From assembly GCA_021371995.1 (NCBI GenBank), contig JAJFVA010000010.1:124001-188000 (forward strand): DNA of 64,000 nt, in the 5' to 3' direction. The stretch comes from Methanoregulaceae archaeon (GTDB taxonomy: Archaea > Halobacteriota > Methanomicrobia > Methanomicrobiales > Methanospirillaceae). Below the pieces are notes generated by a model that was given only the letters and a program-made list of their open reading frames with translations, did not search any database and was not told the DNA's origin. Every line of letters starts with the position of its first letter. Position 1 is the stretch's first letter. This document shows positions 8,313-16,708 of this stretch, piece after piece. The position numbers and the translations under genes are program-made.

Positions 8313-9389
8313 ATGGCAGTTATGAAGATCAGAGGCGGGGATCTCGACCTTGTCGAATACGAGTTTCTTTCGTTCCATCCCGGAGAGAATATCCGGACAC
8401 TCGGGCTTGAGCGATCCTATCCCCTCACCCCGGTGTCAGGGACTGTAACGGTTCGTGCACCGGCACGGATACACCTGACCGTCCTTGATATGAACCGGTT
8501 TGCACCGGCACGGGCGGGAGGAGGGGGGATTGGGTTCGCCATTCAGCTCTATTGCAGTGTTGATGTCTCCTGCACAGAATCAGGGCTTGAGATCGATTAC
8601 TCGCGACCCGGTATCATCCGGCATTTTGTCGAGGTCTTTAAAGCCATCACCGGATATCGTGGAGGGTTCCGGATCCGGGCGCGGGACCATCAGCACCAGC
8701 ATGTCGGGCTTGGTTCCACAAGCACGATCATGATCTCGCTTGCCAATGCACTCAATTATGCAGTAGGGTCACCTCTGACCTCGGATCAGCTCAGAAAAAT
8801 TATCGGGAACAACTATGTTGAGGAGACTGCTGACAATACGATCGCTTTCGGTTTTGAAACGGGGGTCGGCCCCGCTGTCAGCACCTATGGAGGAATGGCT
8901 ATTATGGGGGATGAGCTCGCCCTTGCGTATCACCACCCCTTTGCCCGGGATAAGAACGTGTTTGTTGTCATCCCGCCAAGTGATATCTCATCAGCAGGCA
9001 CCAAGGAGTTCGATCTGCTCATGAATAAAGCGCGGGTCCTTGACTACCGCGACCGGGAGCTGAAGGCATATCTGATGCTGATGGACATGATACCTGCCCT
9101 TGAGGAAGACAACCTGAAGCGGATAGGGAATATCATCTGGGAGATAGAGTTCAGGGGTTCAAAGCGTGCAGAGGTCGAGCACCACAGCTTCGAGATCTAC
9201 CACTACATGAGCCGCCTCAGGGAATCAGGGCTCGAATTTGTCGGTATGAGTTCGGTTGGGCCATCAATTGCCATCATTACTGAAAAAGACCGGGCATTTG
9301 TGGAAAATGTCGTAAAGGGAATTGGCCTCTCAATTGCCGTGGAGACAAAGATCGATAACGAAGGACTCCGGATGAACCATACCTGCTAG
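8313..9389 (+). CDS. mptG: Beta-ribofuranosylaminobenzene 5'-phosphate synthase
   Basis: This 358-aa protein contains a GHMP-kinase-like fold: APARIHLTVLDMN (about residues 50-62), the glycine-rich GLGSTSTIMISLANAL (about 132-147) and a C-terminal GMSSVGPSIAII. That pattern is diagnostic of the RFAP synthase family, which condenses p-hydroxybenzoate/aminobenzoate with PRPP and decarboxylates it in the first committed step of methanopterin side-chain synthesis. A GGAGAG site 6-11 nt before the ATG fixes the start. The length is normal. It is the likely second gene after the DUF2148 gene. The CitG-like and DUF447 genes 3.5 kb away may serve the same pathway. Confidence 0.85.
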   Translation: MAVMKIRGGDLDLVEYEFLSFHPGENIRTLGLERSYPLTPVSGTVTVRAPARIHLTVLDMNRFAPARAGGGGIGFAIQLYCSVDVSCTESGLEIDYSRPGIIRHFVEVFKAITGYRGGFRIRARDHQHQHVGLGSTSTIMISLANALNYAVGSPLTSDQLRKIIGNNYVEETADNTIAFGFETGVGPAVSTYGGMAIMGDELALAYHHPFARDKNVFVVIPPSDISSAGTKEFDLLMNKARVLDYRDRELKAYLMLMDMIPALEEDNLKRIGNIIWEIEFRGSKRAEVEHHSFEIYHYMSRLRESGLEFVGMSSVGPSIAIITEKDRAFVENVVKGIGLSIAVETKIDNEGLRMNHTC

Positions 9390-9480
9390 GACCGGGTATA
9401 ACACCAACATGAATAACGACGGCATCATCCCATCTCCGGGAAAGACAGCAGATTTATAAATTGGATCCTTGAGAGAGATC

Positions 9481-10140
9481 TCAATCGTTCTTTTCTTCTC
9501 TTCTCTCCCTTGTAAGAACACCATTCACGGACAAGAGCACAATCACCAGTACGGTTGCCAGGGTAAACGCGATGATGATCAGGATTATCAGGCCTATATG
9601 TTCCCTGATCCAGGGTACCGAACCGAGGAGATATCCGGCACCGGTGACAGCTACCGCCCAGCACAGGGCCGAGAGGACATTATAGAACATGAAAACCCTG
9701 TAGTTCATGGTGCCGATACCGGCAAGGAAAGGGGCAAATGTCCTGACAACCGGGATGAACCTCCCGATGAAGATGGTCTTTTTCCCGTACCGTTCAAAAT
9801 ACCGGGTGGTCCGGTCGATGTACTCGTCTGGCACGAGCTCCGGGAACCGTTCCCGGAAGACCTTCAGCCCGATGTGATGCCCAAAGCAGTAATTCAGGAT
9901 ATCTCCGGCTATTGCTGCAATGAAAAAGATCAGTATCAGCCAGGGGAGGGCAAAGAGTCCCGAAGCGGATCCGGCACCTGCCACAAAGAGGAGCGAATCT
10001 CCGGGCAGAAAAACGGTGACAATACATCCCGTCTCGAGCAGGATAATCGAAAAGAGGATAAGATAGGCACCGGGACCGAATTCGGTGATGAGGTACGTGA
10101 GGTTCTGATCGAGGTGCAATAAAAGATCCAGCATTGCCAT
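9481..10140 (-). CDS. DedA family membrane protein
   Basis: This 219-aa protein has about five hydrophobic segments and the DedA signature: ETGCIVTVFLPGDSLLFVAG (about residues 35-54), a central FERYGKKTIFIGRFIPVVRTFAPFLAG with the conserved F-x-GRxxPxxR motif, and GAGYLLG near the end. DedA proteins sit in the cytoplasmic membrane and are linked to phospholipid scrambling and proton-dependent membrane homeostasis. The start at 10140 replaces a longer frame (10218) because the extension has no family resemblance and AAGG precedes 10140. The gene converges on mptG, with a 91-nt gap. Confidence 0.85.
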   Translation of the reverse strand: MAMLDLLLHLDQNLTYLITEFGPGAYLILFSIILLETGCIVTVFLPGDSLLFVAGAGSASGLFALPWLILIFFIAAIAGDILNYCFGHHIGLKVFRERFPELVPDEYIDRTTRYFERYGKKTIFIGRFIPVVRTFAPFLAGIGTMNYRVFMFYNVLSALCWAVAVTGAGYLLGSVPWIREHIGLIILIIIAFTLATVLVIVLLSVNGVLTRERREEKND

Positions 10141-10275
10141 GACCTTGCCGGTACTTACTCTAAAAAAGGGAGTATATGAAGAAATCCCCGGCGTTGTAAA
10201 CCGGTAATATGCGATCATTTATTGCGAAGCCGGCAGAAAATGTATAAGAATGTACGCGGGTCCTCTGCCGTTTAT

Positions 10276-10295
10276 GCGCCGGAATGTTCCGGTGC
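10276..10295 (+). promoter_or_regulatory. Near-perfect palindrome in the hypA leader
   Basis: GCGCCGGAATGTTCCGGTGC pairs with itself in all but one position around a TG centre. It lies about 35 nt after a TATA-like GTATAAG (about 10238-10245) and 54 nt before hypA. As DNA it could be a repressor site; as RNA it would be a 9-bp hairpin. No regulator is identified. Confidence 0.45.
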
Positions 10296-10348
10296 AATAA
10301 GAGACGACGCAGACGGGCCGGTTCTCTTTGGGGGAATCCGGGAACAGT

Positions 10349-10687
10349 ATGCACGAGTTTGGAATTGCCTACGATATTTTTGAGACGGCACGGAAGGCGG
10401 CGTCTGATAACCATGCCACCCAGGTGAAAAAAGTGTGTGTCGATATTGGCGAGATGTCGATGGTCAACCCTGAACAGGTGCAGTTCCTGTTTGAAACGCT
10501 TATCGAGGAAGATCCGATCCTGAAGGGAGCGGTCCTCGAAAGCAGGGTGGTGGCTCCCGAGACGCGGTGTACCTGCGGTTACTATGGAAATGAAAAATTT
10601 GTCTGTCCCTCCTGCGGGGCACTCCCGGAACTGGTCCGGGGCAGGGAGATCGTCGTCACCCATATCGAGATAGAGGTGGATGAATAG
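10349..10687 (+). CDS. hypA: Hydrogenase nickel incorporation protein HypA
   Basis: This 112-aa protein begins MHEFGIA; His2 of the MHE start is the nickel ligand of HypA. A zinc site is formed by CTCG and CPSC (about residues 77-96). HypA delivers nickel to the large subunit of NiFe hydrogenases together with HypB, in the cytosol. The start at 10349 is required by the MHE motif, although the frame is open to 10328. It is separated from hypE by zero bases (TAG then ATG), so the two form an operon. hypC lies separately at 27.5 kb. Confidence 0.92.
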   Translation: MHEFGIAYDIFETARKAASDNHATQVKKVCVDIGEMSMVNPEQVQFLFETLIEEDPILKGAVLESRVVAPETRCTCGYYGNEKFVCPSCGALPELVRGREIVVTHIEIEVDE

Positions 10688-11683
10688 ATGAAAGTCAGCC
10701 TGATGCATGGGGCCGGCGGGGAAGTGATGGGGGAGCTCCTGAAGGTACTTACGAAGATCGAGCACAACAACGCGGGCGGGATCGGCCTCGAAGCGCTGGA
10801 TGATGGTGCCGTCATCCCTCTTGGCGGGATGAATATCGTCTTTACCACGGATTCGCATGTGGTGCGGCCCATCTTTTTCCCTGGCGGCGATATCGGAAGG
10901 ATCTCGATCTGCGGAACCGTCAATGACCTGGCGATGATGGGGGGAAGGCCGATCGCCCTCTCCTGCGGCATGATCATCGAGGAGGGATTCGAGGTGTCCG
11001 ACCTTGAGCGTATCGTCCGGTCCATGGATACCGCTCTCGGGGAATGCGGGGCGAGCCTGGTGACAGGGGATACGAAGGTGCTCGAACGGGGAGCCCTTGA
11101 CGGGATCGCCATCAACACCGCGGGGATCGGTATTGCAGAGACCATCGTCCGCGACTCGGGGCTTGTGGCCGGGGATGTGATTATCGTGAGCGGGACGCTT
11201 GGCGACCACGGGCTTGCGATCATGGCCGAGCGATCAGGCCTCTCGTTTGGCGAGCAGATACGGTCGGATGTCGCCCCGCTCTGGGGCCTTGTCTCGAGGG
11301 CCCTTGACGCAGGGACCATCCACGCGATGAAAGATCCGACCCGCGGGGGGTTTGCGAGCGCTGTCAACGAGATGGCAGGGAAAAGCCGGGTCTCGATCCG
11401 AATTGACGAGGAGGCACTGCCCATCAGAAAGAGCGTGAGAAGCGCCTCCTCGATGCTTGGGATCGATCCGCTGCAGGTTGCAAACGAGGGGAAAGTCGTG
11501 ATGGGGGTCCCGCAGAAGGATGCAGAAGCGATACTTAAAGCGCTCCGGTCACATCATTACGGGAAGGATGCTGCAATCATCGGGAGGGTAACTGCCGGGG
11601 CCCATGTGATCATGGAGACTGCGGTGGGGGGCGAGCGATTCATCGAGCCTCCGGTGGGAGACCCGGTCCCGCGGGTCTGCTGA
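10688..11683 (+). CDS. hypE: Hydrogenase maturation protein HypE
   Basis: This 331-aa protein of the PurM/ThiL-like ATP-binding fold has MHGAGGEVM near the N-terminus, DDGAVI, and the catalytic C-terminus PRVC. HypE dehydrates the carbamoyl group placed on its terminal cysteine by HypF to give the cyanide ligands of the NiFe site. An intact C-terminal cysteine is visible, so the enzyme should be active. It directly follows hypA. A T-rich stretch just past the stop (CCTTTTCTAAAATATT, about 11701-11716) may end transcription. Confidence 0.93.
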   Translation: MKVSLMHGAGGEVMGELLKVLTKIEHNNAGGIGLEALDDGAVIPLGGMNIVFTTDSHVVRPIFFPGGDIGRISICGTVNDLAMMGGRPIALSCGMIIEEGFEVSDLERIVRSMDTALGECGASLVTGDTKVLERGALDGIAINTAGIGIAETIVRDSGLVAGDVIIVSGTLGDHGLAIMAERSGLSFGEQIRSDVAPLWGLVSRALDAGTIHAMKDPTRGGFASAVNEMAGKSRVSIRIDEEALPIRKSVRSASSMLGIDPLQVANEGKVVMGVPQKDAEAILKALRSHHYGKDAAIIGRVTAGAHVIMETAVGGERFIEPPVGDPVPRVC

Positions 11684-11762
11684 CCGGTCGCGGGGTACCT
11701 CCTTTTCTAAAATATTACCCGGTTATCTGGTAGAGTAAAAATATAAAAAATCAGCATACCTT

Positions 11763-12071
11763 TTACTTTTTAGCCGCTGCTGCAGCCGATTTGACATGTG
11801 CGATAACCTCATCGACACCGATCACAGGCCTGATATCAAACTGGATGTACGGAAGCCAAGTCACCACAGTGGCGTGAAGGGTTTTTTCATCGGTGTCTGC
11901 GAAACAGTAGCCTTCGGCATTGTCACAGGTAATGCCCCAGTCCTTCAGATCACCGGATTTCAGCTGAGCCCGGACTCCTTCGAGCAATGACAACCAGTAT
12001 TTCACCCGATCAGCCGGATCTGCCGGGACGGTCATCGGATTCATCTTCCATTTCATGTAGTATTTTGTCAT
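11763..12071 (-). CDS. Small conserved-looking protein, 102 aa
   Basis: The protein begins MTKYYMKWKMNP, has a Trp/Asp-rich core (LKDWGITCDNAEGYCFAD) and ends in an alanine/lysine helix (VKSAAAAAKK). Its pattern of short strands and helices resembles small alpha/beta, ferredoxin-like dimeric proteins. I recall similar unannotated proteins in methanogens, but no function. It has no signal peptide or membrane helix. It converges on hypE. A hairpin plus T-run lies about 50 nt upstream, so it is probably transcribed on its own. Confidence 0.7.
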   Translation of the reverse strand: MTKYYMKWKMNPMTVPADPADRVKYWLSLLEGVRAQLKSGDLKDWGITCDNAEGYCFADTDEKTLHATVVTWLPYIQFDIRPVIGVDEVIAHVKSAAAAAKK

Positions 12072-12123
12072 TTCAATACCCCCTGTCTCTGATTTCCTGC
12101 TCTGATACCTCCGCCCGTCAGTT

Positions 12124-12147
12124 AAAAAAGGAGAGAATGTAATCTCC
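12124..12147 (-). terminator. Intrinsic-type terminator
   Basis: On the minus strand GGAGA and TCTCC enclose 8 nt and are followed by a run of six T (plus-strand A at 12124-12129). It lies about 220 nt past the end of the DUF447 gene and would stop read-through from the marker-9 operon before the small 102-aa gene. Confidence 0.5.
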
Positions 12148-12364
12148 CGGAAAATTTCTACGATATTTCAGAGCGATTTTCAATTTGATTGAACTACGAT
12201 AAAACTATTGCCCAGGTACAAATGATGGAGTATCCCCTGTTTAATAATCAGGAACATGGTCTGGCGAAAGATGGTTTGGGAAAGCGGCTGCAAGCGAGTG
12301 CATGGGACCGTTGTGCTGGTAACCTGTACTGGATAACAACGAGGACAAAATCCCGGGATTCTCT

Positions 12365-12940
12365 TCAGTCATCGTTCCCGAAGTCAAGGTAGGTGGAGAG
12401 GAGTTCGAGCGCTTCGAGCTCCCGCGGGCCGCCGCATCGGCGGACAAGGGAAGCATGGTGCCGGATCAGGTCATGCAGCCGGGGCTCGCGGGACTGCTGG
12501 AAACGGGTCGCATGGACGGTCGCCTCGATGATGCTGTTGAAACCACGGTTTACCGGGTGCAGGGTAGTAATGCAGACCTCTTCTTTCAGGAGCGTGAGCC
12601 TCACGATCAGGGCATCGTCGCTCTCGTTCTCGACCACGGCACGATAGGCCGCCCAGGCCTCTGCATCACACAGCCGCTGCATGGTGACGCCCCCCACTGT
12701 CTCATCCCTGTATGCGTCCGGAGGAAGATCTTCAAACGCCGTTTTCACATATACCAGCGGATCGAAGATGAAATTGGCCACCACCCAGCCGTGCTGCCTG
12801 ATCCGCTCTGCCGTATGGCTCCCCCGGAACACCACCATCCTCACCATCCCGTTCCGGCATAGTATCCCCATCGGGGCCGCGTTATCACAGGTGGTCGCAA
12901 TGACCTCGTTAATCCCCTCTTTTAAGAGTCCCAGGCCCAT
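12365..12940 (-). CDS. DUF447 family protein (flavin-binding split-barrel type)
   Basis: This 191-aa protein starts GLGLLKEGINEVIATTCDNAAPMGI, the usual N-terminus of DUF447, followed by RGSHTAERIRQHG and ANFIFDPLVYVKTAFEDLP. Family structures show an FMN-binding split barrel; the reaction is unknown. Its start overlaps the end of the CitG-like gene by 19 nt, so the two are translationally coupled. My recollection is that CitG-like and DUF447 genes also occur together in the tetrahydromethanopterin clusters of methylotrophic bacteria, which would suggest a role in methanopterin synthesis here. That is inference. Confidence 0.8.
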   Translation of the reverse strand: MGLGLLKEGINEVIATTCDNAAPMGILCRNGMVRMVVFRGSHTAERIRQHGWVVANFIFDPLVYVKTAFEDLPPDAYRDETVGGVTMQRLCDAEAWAAYRAVVENESDDALIVRLTLLKEEVCITTLHPVNRGFNSIIEATVHATRFQQSREPRLHDLIRHHASLVRRCGGPRELEALELLSTYLDFGNDD

Positions 12941-13746
12941 CCTTCACCCAGAGCGATATAGAGGGATGCGATGATAATATCTGCGATTGACCCGGGATTG
13001 ATCCTTTTATCGATGCACTCCTGATCGAACCGCACGATGTCGCGGACCCCGTCCCTGACCTCTCGTGCCTTCTTCATAACCTCCCAGGCGACATCCTGCC
13101 CGTGCTTCTTGATAATGAACGTGTCAGGTTCGGTTGACAGCAGCTCGAGAAATGTCCCCATCACGGCGCCGCATCCCCCTCCGCCATAGGAATGGAGGAG
13201 ATCAGCCCCGCGTCGTGTCAGGGTAAAACCGTTGATCCATTCCCGTGCAACCATATCATTTCGTGCAGAGTAGAGCATGACATCATACAGGGTCATCTGC
13301 CGCTTCCTGAGTTCCTCAACCGCCCCGGGATCGTTGACGTCAAGCTCATCGTTTGTAAGAACCCTCACCCTGGTCTTTCCAAAAGCCTCGTAAAAGAGCA
13401 CGGCGTCTTCCACGGTCGTCTCTGCCACAATCCGGCAGGCTCCAGGGATATCCCTTCCGAGGAGAAGGGGGATGAGGAGGATATATGCTCCAAAATGGGT
13501 ATTTCCGCCGGAATGAATATTGGTGCTTTCGACGGCATCGAGAATAAGTTCTCCAACACTCCCATCACCCTTTTCTGCCCTCTCAAGTGCTGGACGCGCA
13601 AGGATAGTTGATGCAAGGAAATGCTCAAGGCGGGTTTCAGGGTAATCGTGACACCGGTCTACATTCCCGGGTTTTGGGAATGCGCATACCTCAAGCATCA
13701 TCGCAAGCTGGGCACGTTCAGCACACGTTATCTTTCGCCCGTTCAT
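12922..13746 (-). CDS. Triphosphoribosyl-dephospho-CoA synthase-like (CitG family)
   Basis: This 274-aa protein has CAFPKPGNVDRCHDYPETRLEHFLAS (about residues 21-46), NIHSGGNTHFGAYILLIPLL (about 75-94) and SYGGGGCGAVMG. These match CitG/MdcB, which join dephospho-CoA to ATP to make the citrate or malonate lyase prosthetic group. No citrate or malonate lyase is present here, and methanogens generally lack them. A different nucleotide- or phosphoribosyl-transfer role, perhaps in methanopterin synthesis, is more likely. It overlaps marker 9 by 29 nt and DUF447 by 19 nt, forming a tight three-gene operon. Confidence 0.82.
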   Translation of the reverse strand: MNGRKITCAERAQLAMMLEVCAFPKPGNVDRCHDYPETRLEHFLASTILARPALERAEKGDGSVGELILDAVESTNIHSGGNTHFGAYILLIPLLLGRDIPGACRIVAETTVEDAVLFYEAFGKTRVRVLTNDELDVNDPGAVEELRKRQMTLYDVMLYSARNDMVAREWINGFTLTRRGADLLHSYGGGGCGAVMGTFLELLSTEPDTFIIKKHGQDVAWEVMKKAREVRDGVRDIVRFDQECIDKRINPGSIADIIIASLYIALGEGWAWDS

Positions 13747-14869
13747 AAAACAGCCAGTGCATCAGTTTATCGGAAATCTCGCGCTTCTTCCGCATATATT
13801 CTCCGTTTGAAAGCCCGGCCTGCCGGATGGAAAGATCGCGGAACATGCAGGGAGACGAATCCTTGCAGCACCAGGCAAGGCTGCCAAAACAGGTCTGTTT
13901 TCCTTCTGACAGAGGAGTGCCCCGGACATATTCCTGCTTTATTGCCATGTATTCCTCCCTTGTTATCCCGAGTTTTTCAAGCGTGGGGATGAGAGGACAG
14001 TTCTTGACAGGCATGCAACAGAAGGTGAGGGCGCGAAGGTCACCACCCCTGCAGAGCTGTTTTGGTGAATTGTACCAGCCATGTTCGTCTGCGTACCTTG
14101 ATATGGCTGCGTCAAGACCTCCGAGCGTGCGCTCATCAGACTTCCGGGCGAGCGATACCATGTCAGCACCATGCGAGAACATCTCCTTTACCCTCTCAAA
14201 GGTATGCATCGAGTTGTTAGCGATGATGAACAGGGGGCAGCTGTTCCGGATCTGCCGGATTTTCTGGTATCCAAAGTCCATGAGATCGATATGAATGATG
14301 TCAGCCCCGGCTTTCCAGAGGCTGGCAGCAAGAACGGCATCATTGGCATGCACCCCGGCCCGGATCTTTACGGAGACCGTGACATCCTCGGACTTGAGTG
14401 CCTTGATACAGCGGGCAAGTTCATCGGGATGATGAAGGTAATATTCGCCGCATCCGGCCCTGATCATTGGTTCCTGACGGCAATGGGCATCGATCTCGTA
14501 TATTACCCTGTCTCCCAGATAACGGGTGATGTCCTGGTATGATTGCTCGCTGCTTCCCCTGAGATTGATCCCGGTCACCACATCACTCCCCTCAAGCAGC
14601 CGGGACTGATCCTCAAGTTCTTTTAACGGGTCGTCACAAAGGAACTCTTTTCTTCCCTGTTTGGCCATCTCATGGCTTGCTTCAAGGGTTTTTTCATCAA
14701 TGGAATACCCCCCGATAAAGGCAACCCCGACATGCGCTTTCCGGGCGAGCACGTAATTCGCATCGACCCATCCTGCCATCGAAGCTATGGCTATCGGGGT
14801 CTTTACGACCTTTCGATTGAGAACGATACCGAATCTTTGGAAATACTCGTTATTTTCCATATTGAACAC
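13718..14869 (-). CDS. Methanogenesis marker protein 9-like
   Basis: Residues 15-270 form a TIM barrel like dihydrouridine synthase or dihydroorotate dehydrogenase: MAGWVDANYVLARK, VKIRAGVHANDAV, ADIIHIDLMDFG and FIIANNSMHTF. The C-terminal 100 residues are cysteine rich, with FCCMPVKNC, then QTC, WCC and SPC, consistent with an iron-sulfur domain. This combination corresponds to the methanogenesis marker 9 family, found throughout methanogens with no assigned reaction. A flavin-dependent redox step on a methanogenesis cofactor is a reasonable guess. It leads the operon with the CitG-like and DUF447 genes. Start at 14869, or Met4 at 14860. Confidence 0.78.
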   Translation of the reverse strand: MFNMENNEYFQRFGIVLNRKVVKTPIAIASMAGWVDANYVLARKAHVGVAFIGGYSIDEKTLEASHEMAKQGRKEFLCDDPLKELEDQSRLLEGSDVVTGINLRGSSEQSYQDITRYLGDRVIYEIDAHCRQEPMIRAGCGEYYLHHPDELARCIKALKSEDVTVSVKIRAGVHANDAVLAASLWKAGADIIHIDLMDFGYQKIRQIRNSCPLFIIANNSMHTFERVKEMFSHGADMVSLARKSDERTLGGLDAAISRYADEHGWYNSPKQLCRGGDLRALTFCCMPVKNCPLIPTLEKLGITREEYMAIKQEYVRGTPLSEGKQTCFGSLAWCCKDSSPCMFRDLSIRQAGLSNGEYMRKKREISDKLMHWLFYERAKDNVC

Positions 14870-15078
14870 GGTTATTTTTACGAAAATTATGCAGCGTTCA
14901 TTACAGGATCATTGTATGGGATTATAAATCGCTGGAATACTTTAAAAATAAACCGGAGGGATTACTCAAACGGTCTCCCTGATATCGGCGATATACCCTC
15001 TGATGATACATTAGTGCCAGACAATACAGTGGAAGGCCCGCCTGTTGCAATCCCGCGGAGAGAATTGGGAATTGTTTT

Positions 15079-15097
15079 ACGTGGTACAGTACAACGT
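15079..15097 (+). promoter_or_regulatory. Palindromic operator candidate before cfbA
   Basis: ACGTGGTACAGTACAACGT is a palindrome about A15088 with eight of nine pairs matching. It ends 8 nt before the cfbA start codon and overlaps the expected transcription start of a leaderless mRNA. A repressor site controlling F430 synthesis, for example by nickel or tetrapyrrole supply, is plausible but untested. Confidence 0.5.
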
Positions 15098-15105
15098 ATT
15101 AGCAT

Positions 15106-15507
15106 ATGAGTAAGAAGGGCATCCTACTGGTTGGCCATGGAAGCAAACTCCCCTACAATAAGGAACTTGTTGAAGAGACTGCAGGGCTTATTGCCCGTAA
15201 ATACCCGGATTTTATTGTAAAATGCGGTTTTATGAATATGAACTCCCCCTCTATCAAGGAATCGATGGACGAGTTCCGGAAGGAGCCTATCGGGGTGCTG
15301 GTGGTCGTCCCCCTGTTCCTTGCCAAGGGGGTCCATATCCTGCAGGATATCCCGGAAATCATCGGTCTTTCTGAGGGAGAGACCCGCGGGCAGTTTGCAT
15401 TAAACGGGAAGAGCATCCCCCTCCTCTATGCCGACCCCATCGGAAGCGACCCGCTCCTTGCAGACCTGATGGTAAAGAATGCGCAGAGGGTGCTTTCGGG
15501 CCTGTAA
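15106..15507 (+). CDS. cfbA: Sirohydrochlorin nickelochelatase
   Basis: This 133-aa protein belongs to the small CbiX (CbiX-S) family. The metal-binding histidines are in GILLVGHGSK (His at about residue 11) and FLAKGVHI (about 75). CfbA inserts Ni2+ into sirohydrochlorin in the first dedicated step of coenzyme F430 synthesis; it can also insert Co2+. There is no Shine-Dalgarno sequence and the palindrome at 15079-15097 is adjacent, so the mRNA may be leaderless. It leads cfbE-cfbD-cfbB with 6-nt spacing to the next gene. The half-size length is normal for archaea, where the enzyme is a homodimer. Confidence 0.92.
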   Translation: MSKKGILLVGHGSKLPYNKELVEETAGLIARKYPDFIVKCGFMNMNSPSIKESMDEFRKEPIGVLVVVPLFLAKGVHILQDIPEIIGLSEGETRGQFALNGKSIPLLYADPIGSDPLLADLMVKNAQRVLSGL

Positions 15508-15513
15508 CCCTCC

Positions 15514-16701
15514 ATGAGAGTTCTTGTTATCGACACGATCCATGGCGGCCTCGATATCGCGAGGTACCTGAACGGTAAAGGGCATTTTACCGATACGGTC
15601 GATATTTACCGGGGAAAGTCGGGGATCGATGCCGCAACAGCCGCGTCAAGGGACTATGACCTGGCGGTGGTGCCGGTACATCTCGACCCTGCACACCCGC
15701 TGGTGCGGTCACTCTCCATCCCCTCTATCACGCACCATGATGCGGTCAGGTGGATCCTGGGAAAGGACCGGCCCACACCATTCGTGGAGATAACGGGAGC
15801 CCGCGGAAAGACCACCACGGCATGTGCCCTTGCCCATACCATGGATGGTCCCGGTATCCTCCATACCTCGATGGGAACCTATCGTTTCCCGGGAAAGGAA
15901 CTGCTCTTCAGGAAGAGCATCACCCCGGCATCCGTCCTCCCTGCCGCAGATGAGGCGTTCCGGGAAAACGGCTGGCTGATTTCTGAGGTATCGCTGGGCT
16001 GCACTGGAGCCGGGGACTACGGGATTATCACTTCGGGCGAGGATTATCTTTTTGCAGGGGGAAAGCGGCATGCCCTTGCAGAGAAGGTACGGTCCGCAGG
16101 AAGAATGCCCCGCCTCCTTGTTGCGCCGGGAGTCGATGCCCCGGGGGCAGTACGGGTGGAGTCGGCAGCGCTTGTGCAGGGCGGTTCCTGCAGGTATCAT
16201 TGTGCCGGGGGGGATGGCACGTTTTCATCCCCTCTCCTCTCTCTCGAGGGTTACCGGATACCGCTGATGCTTGCCGCTGCGGCCGGCTGCGAACTTTCGG
16301 CCGATCCCGGGAAGCTCTCCTCGTTTCCGGCAATCCCGGGCAGGATGTCGGAGTCGTCTGAGGGTGGCATCCTGATAATCGACAACGCCAATTCCGGGAC
16401 CAATGCCCAAACCACCATCGATGCCGCCGAATATGCACGGAAGATCTCGGGAACGGACGAAATTACCCTCGTGATCGGGCAGGAAGCGGGGGCAGTATGC
16501 GAGGGATTCCCTTCCGACGAGATCATGGCCGCGGTCAGCAGGATCCGCCCGGCCCGGCTCATTCTGGTCGGCGATGCCGGAATCGGGGAGTGTGCCGGCA
16601 TCCCCGTGACCCGTGCAGGGACTCTGGCCGATGGAACGGCCATCGCACGATCCATGACAAAACAAGGGAGCATTGTCCTCTCTGTGAAGTGCTGGAGGTA
16701 A
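15514..16701 (+). CDS. cfbE: Coenzyme F430 synthase (Mur ligase-like)
   Basis: This 395-aa protein has a Mur-ligase ATP site, TGARGKTTTACAL (about residues 89-101), and the later IIDNANSGTNAQTTIDAA (about 288-305). CfbE is the last enzyme of the F430 pathway: it activates the g-propionate side chain of 15,17(3)-seco-F430-17(3)-acid with ATP and closes the six-membered carbocyclic ring. Position between cfbA and cfbD, with 6-7 nt gaps, supports the call. The length is typical. Confidence 0.9.
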   Translation: MRVLVIDTIHGGLDIARYLNGKGHFTDTVDIYRGKSGIDAATAASRDYDLAVVPVHLDPAHPLVRSLSIPSITHHDAVRWILGKDRPTPFVEITGARGKTTTACALAHTMDGPGILHTSMGTYRFPGKELLFRKSITPASVLPAADEAFRENGWLISEVSLGCTGAGDYGIITSGEDYLFAGGKRHALAEKVRSAGRMPRLLVAPGVDAPGAVRVESAALVQGGSCRYHCAGGDGTFSSPLLSLEGYRIPLMLAAAAGCELSADPGKLSSFPAIPGRMSESSEGGILIIDNANSGTNAQTTIDAAEYARKISGTDEITLVIGQEAGAVCEGFPSDEIMAAVSRIRPARLILVGDAGIGECAGIPVTRAGTLADGTAIARSMTKQGSIVLSVKCWR

Positions 16702-16708
16702 GAAGGAT

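Noticed and set aside
9452-9461. TATA-like ATTTATAAAT between mptG and DedA
   Set aside because: It lies between two convergent gene ends with no transcript candidate; AT-rich palindromes of this size arise by chance.
9469-10122. 217-aa open frame antisense to DedA
   Set aside because: Entirely within the DedA gene, strongly biased to Asp, Glu, Gly and Pro, no ribosome site.
10160-11209. 349-aa open frame antisense to hypA-hypE
   Set aside because: It mirrors two well-supported genes; its composition (His, Arg, Asp, Pro rich) is typical of a GC-rich antisense shadow.
12189-12392. 67-aa open frame upstream of the 102-aa gene
   Set aside because: Overlaps the 3' end of DUF447, lacks a ribosome site and has random-looking composition.
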